The notes: generated by a model from the sequence alone, not told the origin. A DNA stretch of 56,892 nt from Geobacillus thermodenitrificans subsp. thermodenitrificans DSM 465 (GCF_000496575.1 NZ_AYKT01000010.1:1-56892), one strand, 5' to 3'; shown: positions 26,449 to 37,955, counted from the stretch's first letter. Translations and numbers: made by a program.

Positions 26449-27792
26449 TTAGTTTCCAGCTACTGTTTTGGCCTGTTTAAAAAACTGCGGCAAATGTTCT
26501 TTATGCGCTTCGAGCATTTCATCCAAAATTTGTTTGGCCACCGTATCAGAAGGAACAAGCGGGTTGATCGTCATGGCGACTAACGCCGTTTGGTAATCAC
26601 CGGTGACGGCGGCTTCAGCGGCAACACGCTCGAACGATTTAATTTGCTGAACGAGTCCGCGCACCGCAACCGGCAAGTCACCGACAGCGATCGGTTTCGG
26701 TCCTTCTTTCGTAATGACACAGTTGACCTCGACAGCCGATTCCGACGGAATGCTGGCGATGGCACCGTTATTTCTTGTGTTGACCGGTTGGATGTCACGC
26801 TTGTCATTGTAAATCGAACTGATCAAGCTGCAGGCAGCGTCGCTGTAGTACGCCCCACCACGCTGTTCGAGCTGCGGCGGCTTGATGGCCAAGTTCGGGT
26901 CTTTGTACAGCTCAAATAGTTCTTTTTCAAGCTGCTGTACGACTTCGGCGCGCGTTCCTTTCGTTTTCGCCGCTTCGAGCTCCTCAGCCAACATTTTGTC
27001 CGTTTGGAAGTAGTACCGGTGGTACGGACATGGCAACACCTTCAACCCTTTCAAAAAGTCCGGTTCCCAGCCGAGGTCGACGATATTTTTCATCGTTACC
27101 CCGGAACGATCCGGATTGGCAACGAGGTCGATCACCTTCTCAGTTATCTCGACACCGTCTAGATAGACGTGCAAGCCAAAGACCATATGGTTCAGCCCGG
27201 CAAAATCGATGTGCACGCGGTCGGCATCAACACCAAGCAGCTTCGCGACACCCATGTGCATGCCAATCGGTACGTTGCACAAACCGACCACTTTATCGCG
27301 CTTCGTATAACGTAAAACCGCTTCTGTCACCATCCCCGCTGGGTTCGTGAAGTTAATGAGCCACGCCTCCGGGCATAACTCTTCCATATCGCGGATGATA
27401 TCCAAAATAACCGGGATCGTCCGCAACCCTTTAAACAAGCCGCCGGGGCCGTTCGTCTCCTGACCGATCACCCCGTATTTCAGCGGGATGCGCTCATCTT
27501 TCGCCCGTGCCTCTAGGCCGCCGACACGAAATTGCGTCGTAACAAAGTCTGCTCCTTCCAAGGCCCGGCGGCGGTCTAGTGTCAAATGAATCTCAATCGG
27601 CACACCGGCTTTTTCGACCATCCGCTTGGCGAGAGCGCCGACAATCTCGAGCTTCTCTTTCCCTTCCGGAACGTCAACCAACCATAGCTCCCCGACCGGC
27701 AGTTCGTGATAACGTTTAATCAACCCCTCGACTAACTCTGGGGTATAACTTGACCCGCCACCGATCGTCGCAATTTTCAATCGTTTTTCCAT
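26449..27792 (-). CDS. licH: 6-phospho-beta-glucosidase, GH4 family (LicH/CelF type)
   Basis: The start is ATG 27792 after GAAAGGGGAAGAGGAG. The 447-residue enzyme begins MEKRLKIATIGGGSSYTPEL, the GH4 NAD-binding start. It then has GQETNGPGGLFKGLRTIPV, INFTNPAGMVTEAV, the metal-binding Cys in GLCNVPIGMH and the His in GLNHMVFG. GH4 enzymes use NAD and a divalent metal to split phosphorylated disaccharides. LicH hydrolyses 6-phospho-cellobiose-like sugars. The divergent RpiR regulator is ~245 bases away. Confidence 0.9.
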   Translation of the reverse strand: MEKRLKIATIGGGSSYTPELVEGLIKRYHELPVGELWLVDVPEGKEKLEIVGALAKRMVEKAGVPIEIHLTLDRRRALEGADFVTTQFRVGGLEARAKDERIPLKYGVIGQETNGPGGLFKGLRTIPVILDIIRDMEELCPEAWLINFTNPAGMVTEAVLRYTKRDKVVGLCNVPIGMHMGVAKLLGVDADRVHIDFAGLNHMVFGLHVYLDGVEITEKVIDLVANPDRSGVTMKNIVDLGWEPDFLKGLKVLPCPYHRYYFQTDKMLAEELEAAKTKGTRAEVVQQLEKELFELYKDPNLAIKPPQLEQRGGAYYSDAACSLISSIYNDKRDIQPVNTRNNGAIASIPSESAVEVNCVITKEGPKPIAVGDLPVAVRGLVQQIKSFERVAAEAAVTGDYQTALVAMTINPLVPSDTVAKQILDEMLEAHKEHLPQFFKQAKTVAGN

Positions 27793-28038
27793 ACTCCTCT
27801 TCCCCTTTCGCCCTGTTAGGCATGATATAATGAACGTACGTGCGAATCGTTGACGTTGGCCGTCCAATCGTCCTTCTTCCCAGCCATCGCGCGTCCCACC
27901 CTAGAAGGCTGGTGGCTGAATCGACCATGCAGCTCCGCAACGGAGTTGCTTAGGGAAACCTTGTCCTCCGCTGTGCCCAGCAAACTGCTGAGCATGGAGG
28001 AAGTTTTTCACCACTCTTTTCGAAAGCGAGGGAGCCCG

Positions 28039-30235
<2,197 letters not shown>

Positions 30236-30330
30236 TCAGATCGTCTCCTTTCTCACAACAAACACCGGCGATGAATCGTTCTATCACCAATAAACCGTGT
30301 TTGACGAAAAAAGTAAAGGGCGCGGCGGCT

Positions 30331-30392
30331 TTTTGTAACGAGACGAACGCGAAAAACAATTGTTTCTTCGTAGTAACAAGTTGTTACAAAAA
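30331..30392 (-). promoter_or_regulatory. Nested palindromes upstream of the GH1 gene
   Basis: Within 62 bases there are three elements: GTAACAA-G-TTGTTAC (30373-30387); AAACAATTGTTT a little downstream; and an outer pair CTTTTTGTAAC (30331-30341) with GTTACAAAAAG (30382-30392). They lie ~95-155 bases before the GH1 start and probably bind a regulator. The rest of 30236-30642 has no gene. Confidence 0.55.
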
Positions 30393-30505
30393 GGATAGGA
30401 AAAGCAAGCGCGCCGTATGCAAAAACCAGCCATGCAGAACGTTTCCATAAAATCAGTGAAATGCGAGAAACGGCACTCTCTATTCCTGTAGGGAAACACA
30501 AGAAG

Positions 30506-30540
30506 AAAAAGGTGCTCCGTTCCGTTGAGAGCACCCTTTT
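30506..30540 (-). terminator. Terminator of the 2-oxoacid dehydrogenase/GlcD operon
   Basis: GGTGCTC / GAGCACC stem with A-run and T-run flanks; on the minus strand TTTTTCTTCTTG follows. It lies ~100 bases after the GlcD-like stop codon. Confidence 0.8.
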
Positions 30541-30642
30541 CCCCATAAAAGACGGTCTCCGCTTCCTCTTAATCATCCAACTTATGTTTTTGAGAAATAT
30601 CGCTATCAAACTAATCAATCGAGCCGCCATACGGACGAAGCG

Positions 30643-32010
30643 TTACGGCAAAAAGATTTTCCCCGGGTTGAGAATGCCGTTTGGGTCAAACAATTGTTTC
30701 AGCCGCTTCATCCATAATACTGCATCGCCCTTTTCTTCTCGCAAAAACGCTCGCTTGCCGATACCGATGCCGTGCTCACCTGTACACGTACCACCGCGCG
30801 ACAGAGCGTAGCGAACGATATGGGTGTGCACATGCTCGATTCGCTTCATTTCTTCAGCATCATTTGGGTCAAAGGCAAGCACCGTATGGTAATTGCCGTC
30901 ACCGACATGGCCGAAAATAGCGGCAGTCATGTTGTGTTCATTAACAAGCCGGCGTGTATCTGCAATCGCCCCGGGCAGTTCGGACAGCGGCACGCACACA
31001 TCAGTCGAGAGCATCGCCTTGCCCGGATACGCGGCTTGAATGGCGAACGCCGCGTGATGGCGCGCTTCCCAAAGCTGCGCACGGGCGAGCGAGTCGGTTT
31101 CGATCACAAACGAAACTGCTCCCTCCGCTTCGCACAGTTCTTTGACGAGTTCCGCCCCGTCATCTACGCTCGAACGGCTGCCGCTCAATTCGATAAACAG
31201 CGTCGGCTTTACCGGATAATCGGTCTTTTTGTACGCGTTGACAGCTGCGACCGTCGCCTCATCCACGAGTTCGATTTTCCCTGGCCCAACGCCAGCTTTT
31301 AACACGGCAAACGCCGCTTGCGCTGCCGCCTCAAGCGACGGAAAGCCGACTTTGATGGCCGTCGTCGCCTCCGGAATGCCGTGCAGCCGGACGATGAGGC
31401 GGGTGAAAATCCCGAGCGTCCCTTCGGATCCGACGAACAAACCGGTCAAGTCATAGCCAGCAGATGATTTCACCGCCAAGCTACCGGTTTGAATGACTGA
31501 ACCGTCGGCAAGCACCACTTCGAGCCCTAGCACTTGTTCGCGCATGACGCCATATTTTACACAGTTCGTTCCGCTTGCGTTCGTTGCCGCCATGCCACCG
31601 ATCGTCGCATCTGCCCCCGGGTCGACCGGGAAAAACAGTCCGTACGATTTGAGCGCTTGGTTAAGCTGCAAGCGCGTCACCCCTGGCTCGACAATGGCGA
31701 GAAAATCGTTGGGGCGGATGTCGATGATGTTGTTCATCCGTGTCACATCGAGGCTAATGCCGCCTTCGACCGGAATGATATGCCCTTCTAAGCTCGTGCC
31801 GGCGCCAAACGGCGTCACGGGGATGCGGTGTTCGTTCGCAAACGCTAATACCCGGCTCACTTCCTCGGCCGTTTTCGGAAAGACGACGACATCCGGTTTG
31901 TGCGGCTCATGGTAGGCGATACCTTTGCTATGGTGTTCAAGCACCGTCTCGTTTCTGCTCACCCGTTCACGGTCGCCGATCAACTCAAGCAGTGATTCGT
32001 ACACGTTCAT
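30643..32010 (-). CDS. FAD-linked oxidase, GlcD/D-lactate dehydrogenase family
   Basis: The start is ATG 32010 after AAGGGGGAGAACG. The 455-residue protein has an FAD_binding_4 domain (TPFGAGTSLEGHIIPVEGG, DPGADATIGGMAATNASGTN, GLFVGSEGTLGIFT) and an FAD-oxidase C-terminal domain (FGHVGDGNYH, GTCTGEHGIGIGKR). Relatives oxidise D-lactate or glycolate. As last gene of an operon for a pyruvate-dehydrogenase-like complex, D-lactate to pyruvate would make metabolic sense, but this is inference. No GlcE/GlcF-like genes follow. Confidence 0.88.
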   Translation of the reverse strand: MNVYESLLELIGDRERVSRNETVLEHHSKGIAYHEPHKPDVVVFPKTAEEVSRVLAFANEHRIPVTPFGAGTSLEGHIIPVEGGISLDVTRMNNIIDIRPNDFLAIVEPGVTRLQLNQALKSYGLFFPVDPGADATIGGMAATNASGTNCVKYGVMREQVLGLEVVLADGSVIQTGSLAVKSSAGYDLTGLFVGSEGTLGIFTRLIVRLHGIPEATTAIKVGFPSLEAAAQAAFAVLKAGVGPGKIELVDEATVAAVNAYKKTDYPVKPTLFIELSGSRSSVDDGAELVKELCEAEGAVSFVIETDSLARAQLWEARHHAAFAIQAAYPGKAMLSTDVCVPLSELPGAIADTRRLVNEHNMTAAIFGHVGDGNYHTVLAFDPNDAEEMKRIEHVHTHIVRYALSRGGTCTGEHGIGIGKRAFLREEKGDAVLWMKRLKQLFDPNGILNPGKIFLP

Positions 32011-32091
32011 CGTTCTCCCCCTTATCACTGGGATACAACAGCCGCACCATTCCCCTTTCAATTGTCGAGCACGCCGTGCGGCATGTTTTGA

Positions 32092-33069
32092 TTAGTAGCG
32101 CATCAACGTCTCGATTCCTTCCACAATGCGGGCAGGGTTGGGCAACCAGTCGTCCTCGACCGACGGCACCGGGTATGGCGTATCGTAACCGGCGATGCGC
32201 ACGATTGGGGCCGAAAGGGAAAAGAGCGCCCGCTCGCTGATGAGCGCCGCCACTTCCGCGCCAAACCCGCTCGTTTTTACCGCTTCATGGACGATCATCA
32301 CCCGCCCTGTTTTTTCGACGGAGGCAATGATCGTGTCGATATCGAGCGGCTGGAGACAGCGCAGGTCGATTACTTCCGCGTCAACGCCTCTCATTCGCAT
32401 CTCGTCGGCGAGTTTCGCGACAAGCGGCACCGTCGCCCCCCATGTGAGAATCGTTACATCGTCACCCTCCTTCACGATGCGCGCCTGGCCGAGCGGAATC
32501 GTGTAAGGTTCTTCCGGCACTTCCATACGGAACGCCCGGTACAGCTTCATCGGCTCGAAAAACAGCACCGGATCATCGTCACGAATGGCGGAAATCAACA
32601 GCCCTTTTGCATCGTACGGATTGGACGGCATGACGACTTTTAAGCCAGGCGAATGGGTAAACAGCGCCTCCAACGCATCAGAGTGCAGCTCTGGCGTCCG
32701 TACCCCACCACCGTATGGGCTGCGCACGACGATCGGGCATGAAAACCGACCGCCGGAGCGGAAGCGGATGCGCGCCGCCTGCGCGGCGAGCTGGTCCATC
32801 GCTTGGTACACAAACCCAAGAAACTGGATCTCGGCAATCGGCCGCATACCATTGATTGCCAATCCGATCGACGTGCCGATAATGCCGGATTCAGCCAGCG
32901 GTGTATCAAACACGCGCCCGGAGCCAAACTGCTCAAGCAGCCCGTCCGTCGCCCGGAAGACGCCGCCGTTTTCGCCGACATCTTCTCCAAGCACGATGAC
33001 GCGCGAATTACGCTCCATCTCCTGGCGCATCGCTTCATTGATTGCTTCGATCATCGTTAATTCCGCCAT
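32092..33069 (-). CDS. pdhB: 2-oxoacid (pyruvate) dehydrogenase E1 beta subunit
   Basis: The 325-residue transketolase-like subunit begins MAELTMIEAINEAMRQEMER and has VIVLGEDVGENGGVFRATDG, MRPIAEIQFLGFVYQAMDQL and VIDLRCLQPLDIDTI. It pairs with E1 alpha, whose stop lies one base before this ATG. GAGGTG is the ribosome binding site. Sequence favours the PdhB branch over branched-chain or acetoin enzymes, but the 2-oxoacid is not certain. pdhB is used as a family symbol; it may be a second paralogue. Confidence 0.9.
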   Translation of the reverse strand: MAELTMIEAINEAMRQEMERNSRVIVLGEDVGENGGVFRATDGLLEQFGSGRVFDTPLAESGIIGTSIGLAINGMRPIAEIQFLGFVYQAMDQLAAQAARIRFRSGGRFSCPIVVRSPYGGGVRTPELHSDALEALFTHSPGLKVVMPSNPYDAKGLLISAIRDDDPVLFFEPMKLYRAFRMEVPEEPYTIPLGQARIVKEGDDVTILTWGATVPLVAKLADEMRMRGVDAEVIDLRCLQPLDIDTIIASVEKTGRVMIVHEAVKTSGFGAEVAALISERALFSLSAPIVRIAGYDTPYPVPSVEDDWLPNPARIVEGIETLMRY

Positions 33070-33070
33070 C

Positions 33071-34150
33071 TCATTTCACCTCTTTCGCTTGCTTTCGCCG
33101 TATCACTTCTTCTTTTTGCTCGGCGAGCAACTTCGGCGCCTCGCTGTACACATAATCAAACACATCCGCAATCGAACCGGACTCACTGGCGACAGCCGCC
33201 TCGTACGCGGCTGTCACTTCCTCGTTCACTTTGGCAACGAACTCCTCTTCTTTCGCATCCGTCCACAGCCCGCGCCGCTCAAGCAACACCCGCAAGCGGT
33301 GAAGCGGATCTTTCCTCCGCCATGTTTCCACTTCTTCCGGATGACGGTATTTCGTTGGGTCATCAGCGGTTGTGTGCGGCCCGAGCCGATACGTGAGCGC
33401 CTCAATCAACATTGGCCCCTCTCCGCGACGCGCCGCCTCGACCGCCTGTTTCATCGTTTCATAGACGGCCAACACATCGTTGCCATCGACCAGCACCCCC
33501 TTCATCCCATAAGCGAGCGCTTTTTGCGCGATCGTCCGGCTCGCCGTCTGTTTCGCGTATGGGACGCTAATCGCATACTGGTTGTTTTGGCAGAAAAAGA
33601 TGACCGGCACGTTGTACACCGCGGCAAAATTCATTGCTTCATGAAAATCTCCTTCCGACGTCGCCCCGTCGCCGAAATAGGCGACCGACACATGCGATTC
33701 GCCTTTCAATTTTGTTGCCCACGCGCAGCCAACTGCATGCAGTGTCTGCGCAGCGATGATAATTTGTGTCGGGAAAATGTTCAGTTCTTCTGGCATCCTC
33801 TTCCCTGACAGGCGGCCGCGCACGTAATGGAAAAACTGCTCGAGCGGCATGCCGTGCGTCAAACAGACCGCCACTTCGCGATAGCTCGGGAAAATCCAGT
33901 CGTCTTTTTGAAGCGCAAGGACGCTGCCGATTTGGGCTGCCTCTTGGCCGCTAAATGGCGCATATGTACCAATCCGCCCTTGCCGCTGCATGCGTAGCAG
34001 CCGCTCATCGACAACGCGTGCCCGCCGCATCGCTCGGTAGGCATCGAGCAGCCACTCATCGGAAAACGCCGCGATTTTCGCCTCATCCCCATTCCCGTTT
34101 TCGTCAAGAATTTGCACCATCTCGACGGGCAGCTCCTTTGGATCAAACAT
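33071..34150 (-). CDS. pdhA: 2-oxoacid (pyruvate) dehydrogenase E1 alpha subunit
   Basis: The start is ATG 34150 after GGGAGGGG. The 359-residue subunit contains RVVDERLLRMQRQGRIGTYA, the thiamine diphosphate motif GDGATSEGDFHEAMNFAAVY...NN, and RLGPHTTADDPTKYR. The segment SGQEAAQIGS-ALQKDDWIFPSYRE is characteristic of pyruvate-type E1 alpha in Bacilli. It decarboxylates the 2-oxoacid and passes the acyl group to E2, whose gene lies upstream. Confidence 0.9.
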   Translation of the reverse strand: MFDPKELPVEMVQILDENGNGDEAKIAAFSDEWLLDAYRAMRRARVVDERLLRMQRQGRIGTYAPFSGQEAAQIGSVLALQKDDWIFPSYREVAVCLTHGMPLEQFFHYVRGRLSGKRMPEELNIFPTQIIIAAQTLHAVGCAWATKLKGESHVSVAYFGDGATSEGDFHEAMNFAAVYNVPVIFFCQNNQYAISVPYAKQTASRTIAQKALAYGMKGVLVDGNDVLAVYETMKQAVEAARRGEGPMLIEALTYRLGPHTTADDPTKYRHPEEVETWRRKDPLHRLRVLLERRGLWTDAKEEEFVAKVNEEVTAAYEAAVASESGSIADVFDYVYSEAPKLLAEQKEEVIRRKQAKEVK

Positions 34151-34224
34151 GCGATCCCCTCCCATCATTTTTTGCGACTCACAGTCTTATTCGGTTCACA
34201 AAACGAAAGTGAACTAACGGCCGC

Positions 34225-35550
34225 CTACCGCACATCCAGCAGCAACAGTTCCGGATTCTCCAAATAATGCGCCACTGTCCGCATAAACCGCCCGGCCGGC
34301 TCGCCGTCAATGACGCGATGATCAAACGTGAGCGACATCCCCATTATGTCGCGGATGACAATCTCATCATCGATCACAACCGGTCGCCGCTTGATCGCAT
34401 GCGCGCCGAAAATCGCGACTTCCGGATAGTTGATGACCGGCGTCGCAAACCATCCCCCACCGGCGCCGGTGCTCGTGATCGTGAACGTGCTTCCTTGCAG
34501 TTCCTCAAGGCGAAGCGCCTGGCGGTGCGCTTTCTCCGAAAGCTCGGCGATCTCAATCGCCAGCTCGCGAATTGATTTTTGATCGGCGTCACGGATGACA
34601 GGAACCAACAGTCCGGCTTTTGTCGCCGTTGCGATGCCGATGTGGTAACGTTTCTTCAGCACGATTTCGTTCGTCTCTTCATCAAGCGTGGCGTTAAACA
34701 TCGGGTATTGCTTCAATGCTCTTGTCACCGCCTTAATGACAAACGGCAAATAGGTGAGTTTGATCCGTTCTTCAGCCAATTGGGCGGCTAAGCTCTTGCG
34801 GATCTCAACAAGCTTTGTCACATCGATTTCATCCATCCCGGTCACATGCGGCGCCGTATACACCGATTTCACCATTTTTTCGGCGATTTTTTTACGCAAG
34901 CCGCGAAGCGGGATCCGTTCTTCTTCCTCAGTAAGAGGAGACGGCCCAGTCGAAGGTGGCGCAAACAGCGCCTTGCTTATACGGTCGCTGACGGCATGAG
35001 AGCTGCGAGCGAAAGACGCTTCTTCGACCTTGCCGATTCCGCTCTGTACCGTTTCGGCCACCGTCACGGCTGCCTCGCGCTCTCGCACGTATCGCTCCAA
35101 ATCGGCGAGCGTCACCCGACCGCCTTCGCCTGTTCCTTCCACTTCCTCAATCGGGACGCCCATCTCCCGCGCCCGCTTGCGCACCGATGGCGCTGCGATC
35201 ACTCGCTTGCGGGCTGGACGCGTTCCCTGATCCGCTTGGACGGTTGCCGATGTTTCCTTAAGACCAGTGCTTTGTTCTGATTGATTTCCTCTCGGTTCTC
35301 CCGCTGCTTCGGTATCTAATACAATCAGCGGCTCCCCGACGTTAACCGTGGCTCCTTCCGGCCCGGCAAGTGACATCACTTTTCCAGCCACCGGCGTCGT
35401 CATTTCGACCATAGCCTTATCCGTTTGAATTTCAGCAATTGGTTGATCGGCGTTGACCACATCCCCTTCGCGGACGAGCCAACGGATGATCTCGGCTTCA
35501 TGCAGCCCTTCGCCAATATCAGGAAGCTTAAACTCATAAATCACGGCCAT
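34225..35550 (-). CDS. pdhC: Dihydrolipoamide acyltransferase (E2)
   Basis: The 441-residue protein is the core of the complex. An N-terminal lipoyl domain (~1-80) has the lipoylated Lys in EIQTDKAMVEM. A linker follows, then a peripheral-subunit-binding domain (~120-155; APSVRKRAREMGVPIEEVEG). The catalytic domain from ~210 ends with the active-site motif FDHRVIDGEPAGRF. It is the first gene of the operon, whereas E2 usually follows E1 in pdh operons. E3 (lpd) is absent and must be supplied from elsewhere. Confidence 0.92.
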   Translation of the reverse strand: MAVIYEFKLPDIGEGLHEAEIIRWLVREGDVVNADQPIAEIQTDKAMVEMTTPVAGKVMSLAGPEGATVNVGEPLIVLDTEAAGEPRGNQSEQSTGLKETSATVQADQGTRPARKRVIAAPSVRKRAREMGVPIEEVEGTGEGGRVTLADLERYVREREAAVTVAETVQSGIGKVEEASFARSSHAVSDRISKALFAPPSTGPSPLTEEEERIPLRGLRKKIAEKMVKSVYTAPHVTGMDEIDVTKLVEIRKSLAAQLAEERIKLTYLPFVIKAVTRALKQYPMFNATLDEETNEIVLKKRYHIGIATATKAGLLVPVIRDADQKSIRELAIEIAELSEKAHRQALRLEELQGSTFTITSTGAGGGWFATPVINYPEVAIFGAHAIKRRPVVIDDEIVIRDIMGMSLTFDHRVIDGEPAGRFMRTVAHYLENPELLLLDVR

Positions 35551-35638
35551 ATCCCCTTCCTCTTATTCTCAAATTGGCATTGGAAACAAACACGATGGTG
35601 CAGCATCGATGGTGTTGCGATCATGAGGCATCACAGAG

Positions 35639-35756
35639 GTTAAGCGCTTACAAAAAGTCGTGGTAAGAACTCTTTTTTCTACAAAAATAGCAAGTGAATA
35701 TTCTAAATTTTCAACCTACAAGTTTTATGATAGTATATAGGTTGTCAAGCTGTCAA
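35639..35756 (-). promoter_or_regulatory. Promoter and cre-like site of the E2-E1-GlcD operon
   Basis: On the minus strand TTGACA (35756-35751) and TATCAT (35732-35727) are 18 bases apart. A leader of ~170 bases follows. TTGTAAGCGCTTAA at ~35640-35653 has one perfect cre half and matches 13 of 15 consensus positions. Confidence 0.55.
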
Positions 35757-36096
35757 TATTAGGAGAGTGGACATTTTTCGCTAGTTTCGACAATCCTCGA
35801 AACCGATCTCCATTATTGCAAAATAATAACTTCTTGCCCTTACAACAAAGGCAAAGAACATCATTGAAGAACGATGATGGTCCAATCGATAGCTAACAAA
35901 GAAACATTCGTATTCGGAAGCTTTTTAGAGGAATGGTGAAAAACAACCGTTCCCCCACGCTCAGTCATCCAGCGCATTAGAGTCAAGGCTTCTCTATTGG
36001 AGAAATCTTATTGTTGGAGCACATTGCTTGTCACCATTAACCTGCCCGCTCCGTTTACCGAACGGAAAAGACGTCATAGATAAAGGAGGATTTGAC
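35757..36096. other. Intergenic region with no recognised gene
   Basis: Small hairpins (TTGCC/GGCAA, CATCAT/ATGATG near 35830-35880). One minus-strand stretch reads open for ~40 codons (ERGGTVVFHHSSKKLPNTNV) but has no start signal or known match. It could be a gene remnant. Confidence 0.4.
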
Positions 36097-36483
36097 ATGC
36101 GTCTTACGACCATTCACCATATCGCCATCATTTGCTCGGACTATGAGCGATCCAAACGGTTTTACACTGAAATTCTTGGCTTTCGTCCCCTCCGTGAGCA
36201 ATACCGTGCCGCGCGCCGCTCATACAAACTCGATTTAGAAGCGGACGGCGGAATTCAACTTGAGCTGTTCTCGTTTGAAAACCCACCCAAACGCCCAAGC
36301 TACCCGGAAGCGTGCGGGCTGCGCCATCTCGCATTGGCCGTCGATGACATGAATGAGGCGATCGCCTATTTACGCCGCCATGGCATCGAGCCTGAACCGA
36401 TTCGTATCGATGAAGCGACCAACAAACGGTTCACCTTCTTCCAAGACCCGGACGGATTGCCGATTGAGCTGTATGAAAAATAG
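36097..36483 (+). CDS. VOC-family (glyoxalase-like) metalloprotein, YaeR/GloA2 type
   Basis: ATG 36097 follows AAAGGAGG. The 128-residue protein begins MRLTTIHHIAIICSDYERSK. Candidate metal ligands follow the VOC His-Glu-His-Glu order: HHIAI, IQLELFSF, LRHLALAV, LPIELYEK. It resembles the single-domain YaeR/SMU1112c group, whose substrate is not well established. The frame ends ~88 bases before the next gene. Confidence 0.85.
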   Translation: MRLTTIHHIAIICSDYERSKRFYTEILGFRPLREQYRAARRSYKLDLEADGGIQLELFSFENPPKRPSYPEACGLRHLALAVDDMNEAIAYLRRHGIEPEPIRIDEATNKRFTFFQDPDGLPIELYEK

Positions 36484-36570
36484 AGGAAAAAAAGCACATC
36501 GACGAAAACCAAATCTTCTCACTCGATTTATGGTACAATGATGGTCGATACCAACAAAGGGGGAAACAAC

Positions 36571-37557
36571 ATGGTGCGATTCGCGACAATCGGCACAAAC
36601 TGGATCACCGAAGCGTTTATCAATGCCGCGCGCCTCGTCGATTCCTTCGAGCTCGCTGCTGTCTACTCGCGAACAGACGAAACCGCTAAGCGATTTGCCG
36701 AGAAAGTCGGGGCGCCGCGCACATTCACCGATTTACAAGAACTAGCGAAAAGCAATGCCATTGACGCCGTCTACATCGCGAGCCCTAACGCGTTTCACGC
36801 TGAACAAGCGATTTTGTTGATGAATCACGGCAAACATGTGTTGTGCGAAAAGCCGCTCGCCTCCAACGCGAAAGAAGTCGAAGCGATGATCGCAGCGGCC
36901 GAGCGAAATGGTGTCGTGCTGATGGAGGCGATGAAATCAACGCTCATGCCGAACTTTGCGGCCATCCGTCAACACATACATAAACTCGGCCGCATCCGCC
37001 GCTACGCCGCGAACTATTGCCAATACTCGTCGCGTTATGATGCCTACAAACAAGGGACTGTGTTGAACGCCTTCAACCCCACTTTCTCGAACGGGGCACT
37101 TATGGATCTTGGCGTCTACTGCCTGTACCCGATGGTCACTTTGTTTGGTAAGCCCCGCAGCGTAAAAGCGCAAAGTGTGAAGCTCGAATCCGGCGTTGAC
37201 GGCGAAGGAGCGATCGTGTTGGATTATGGGGATATGGATGCGGTCGTCTTTTATTCCAAAATCACCAACTCGCACTTGCCTTCAGAAATCCAAGGCGAAG
37301 ACGGAAACATGATCATTGACGCCATCCATACGCCAGCGAAAATCGAAATCCGCTACCGTGACGGGCGCGTTGAGGACATCACCGTCCCACAAGATAAACC
37401 GCCGATGTATTATGAAGCCGAAGAATTTATCCGTTTAATTGAAAGCGGCAAGCACGAATCAACAATCAACTCACATTGCCATTCGCTTTGGACGATGGAA
37501 ATCATGGACGAAGCACGAAGACAAACCGGCATCGTCTTTCCTGCCGACCAGCGATAA
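36571..37557 (+). CDS. Gfo/Idh/MocA-family NAD(P)-dependent oxidoreductase
   Basis: ATG 36571 follows AAAGGGGG. The 328-residue enzyme has an N-terminal Rossmann fold (MVRFATIGTNWITEAFINAA) and the EKP motif in VLCEKPLASNAKEVEAMI. The C-terminal alpha/beta domain carries GALMDLGVYCLYPMVTLFGK. The family oxidises or reduces sugars, inositols or related diols; this member's substrate is unknown. A terminator follows immediately. Confidence 0.88.
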   Translation: MVRFATIGTNWITEAFINAARLVDSFELAAVYSRTDETAKRFAEKVGAPRTFTDLQELAKSNAIDAVYIASPNAFHAEQAILLMNHGKHVLCEKPLASNAKEVEAMIAAAERNGVVLMEAMKSTLMPNFAAIRQHIHKLGRIRRYAANYCQYSSRYDAYKQGTVLNAFNPTFSNGALMDLGVYCLYPMVTLFGKPRSVKAQSVKLESGVDGEGAIVLDYGDMDAVVFYSKITNSHLPSEIQGEDGNMIIDAIHTPAKIEIRYRDGRVEDITVPQDKPPMYYEAEEFIRLIESGKHESTINSHCHSLWTMEIMDEARRQTGIVFPADQR

Positions 37558-37563
37558 ACAAAA

Positions 37564-37607
37564 AAGTTCCAACCCGGTCCGTATAAGATCGGTTGGAACT
37601 CTTTTTT
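37564..37607 (+). terminator. Terminator of the Gfo/Idh/MocA gene
   Basis: AGTTCCAACC / GGTTGGAACT stem with a ~16-base loop and CTTTTTTATTTT tail. Confidence 0.9.
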
Positions 37608-37955
37608 ATTTTAAAAACAGGCGTTCCTTCTGTCTCATTGGATTTCCGTAGTTGATAGATAAGCAAAAACTACTCACATCATTTACACCGAAACAAACAA
37701 GGAGATAGGAACCCGGTTCCTTGCTTCGTATAGATGGGCTCGTTCATGACGACACCGTCTTTCATATGGCTACACATGTTGACCTTGTTCCCATACTGAA
37801 ATATCCTCTCTCTCGCTTTCATGATTTCCCTTTTGCTTACCAATATGGTAACCGTCGCATAATCTTAACCGATGGCTCGCGGCATGATTGTCGAGACAAT
37901 TCCACATTCTAACAATGGAAGTCAACAGATGAATGACCATGGGCCTTTCATATGA

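Noticed and set aside
27855-28038. Small hairpins before the RpiR gene, considered as a riboswitch
   Set aside because: The stems (AGCTCCG/CGGAGTT, CAGCAAACTGCTG) are short, have no conserved aptamer pattern and no terminator or anti-terminator pair.
32585-33808. Long plus-strand open frame (~407 codons) across the E1 genes
   Set aside because: It is antisense to well-supported E1 alpha and E1 beta genes in GC-rich DNA, lacks a ribosome binding site and has low-complexity Arg/Pro/His composition.
35880-36000. Open minus-strand stretch containing ERGGTVVFHHSSKKLPNTNV
   Set aside because: About 40 codons without start signal or known match; too little to call a gene.
37721-37912. 63-codon plus-strand frame, and an open minus-strand frame of similar length
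   Set aside because: Neither has a convincing ribosome binding site or any known similarity; probably debris.
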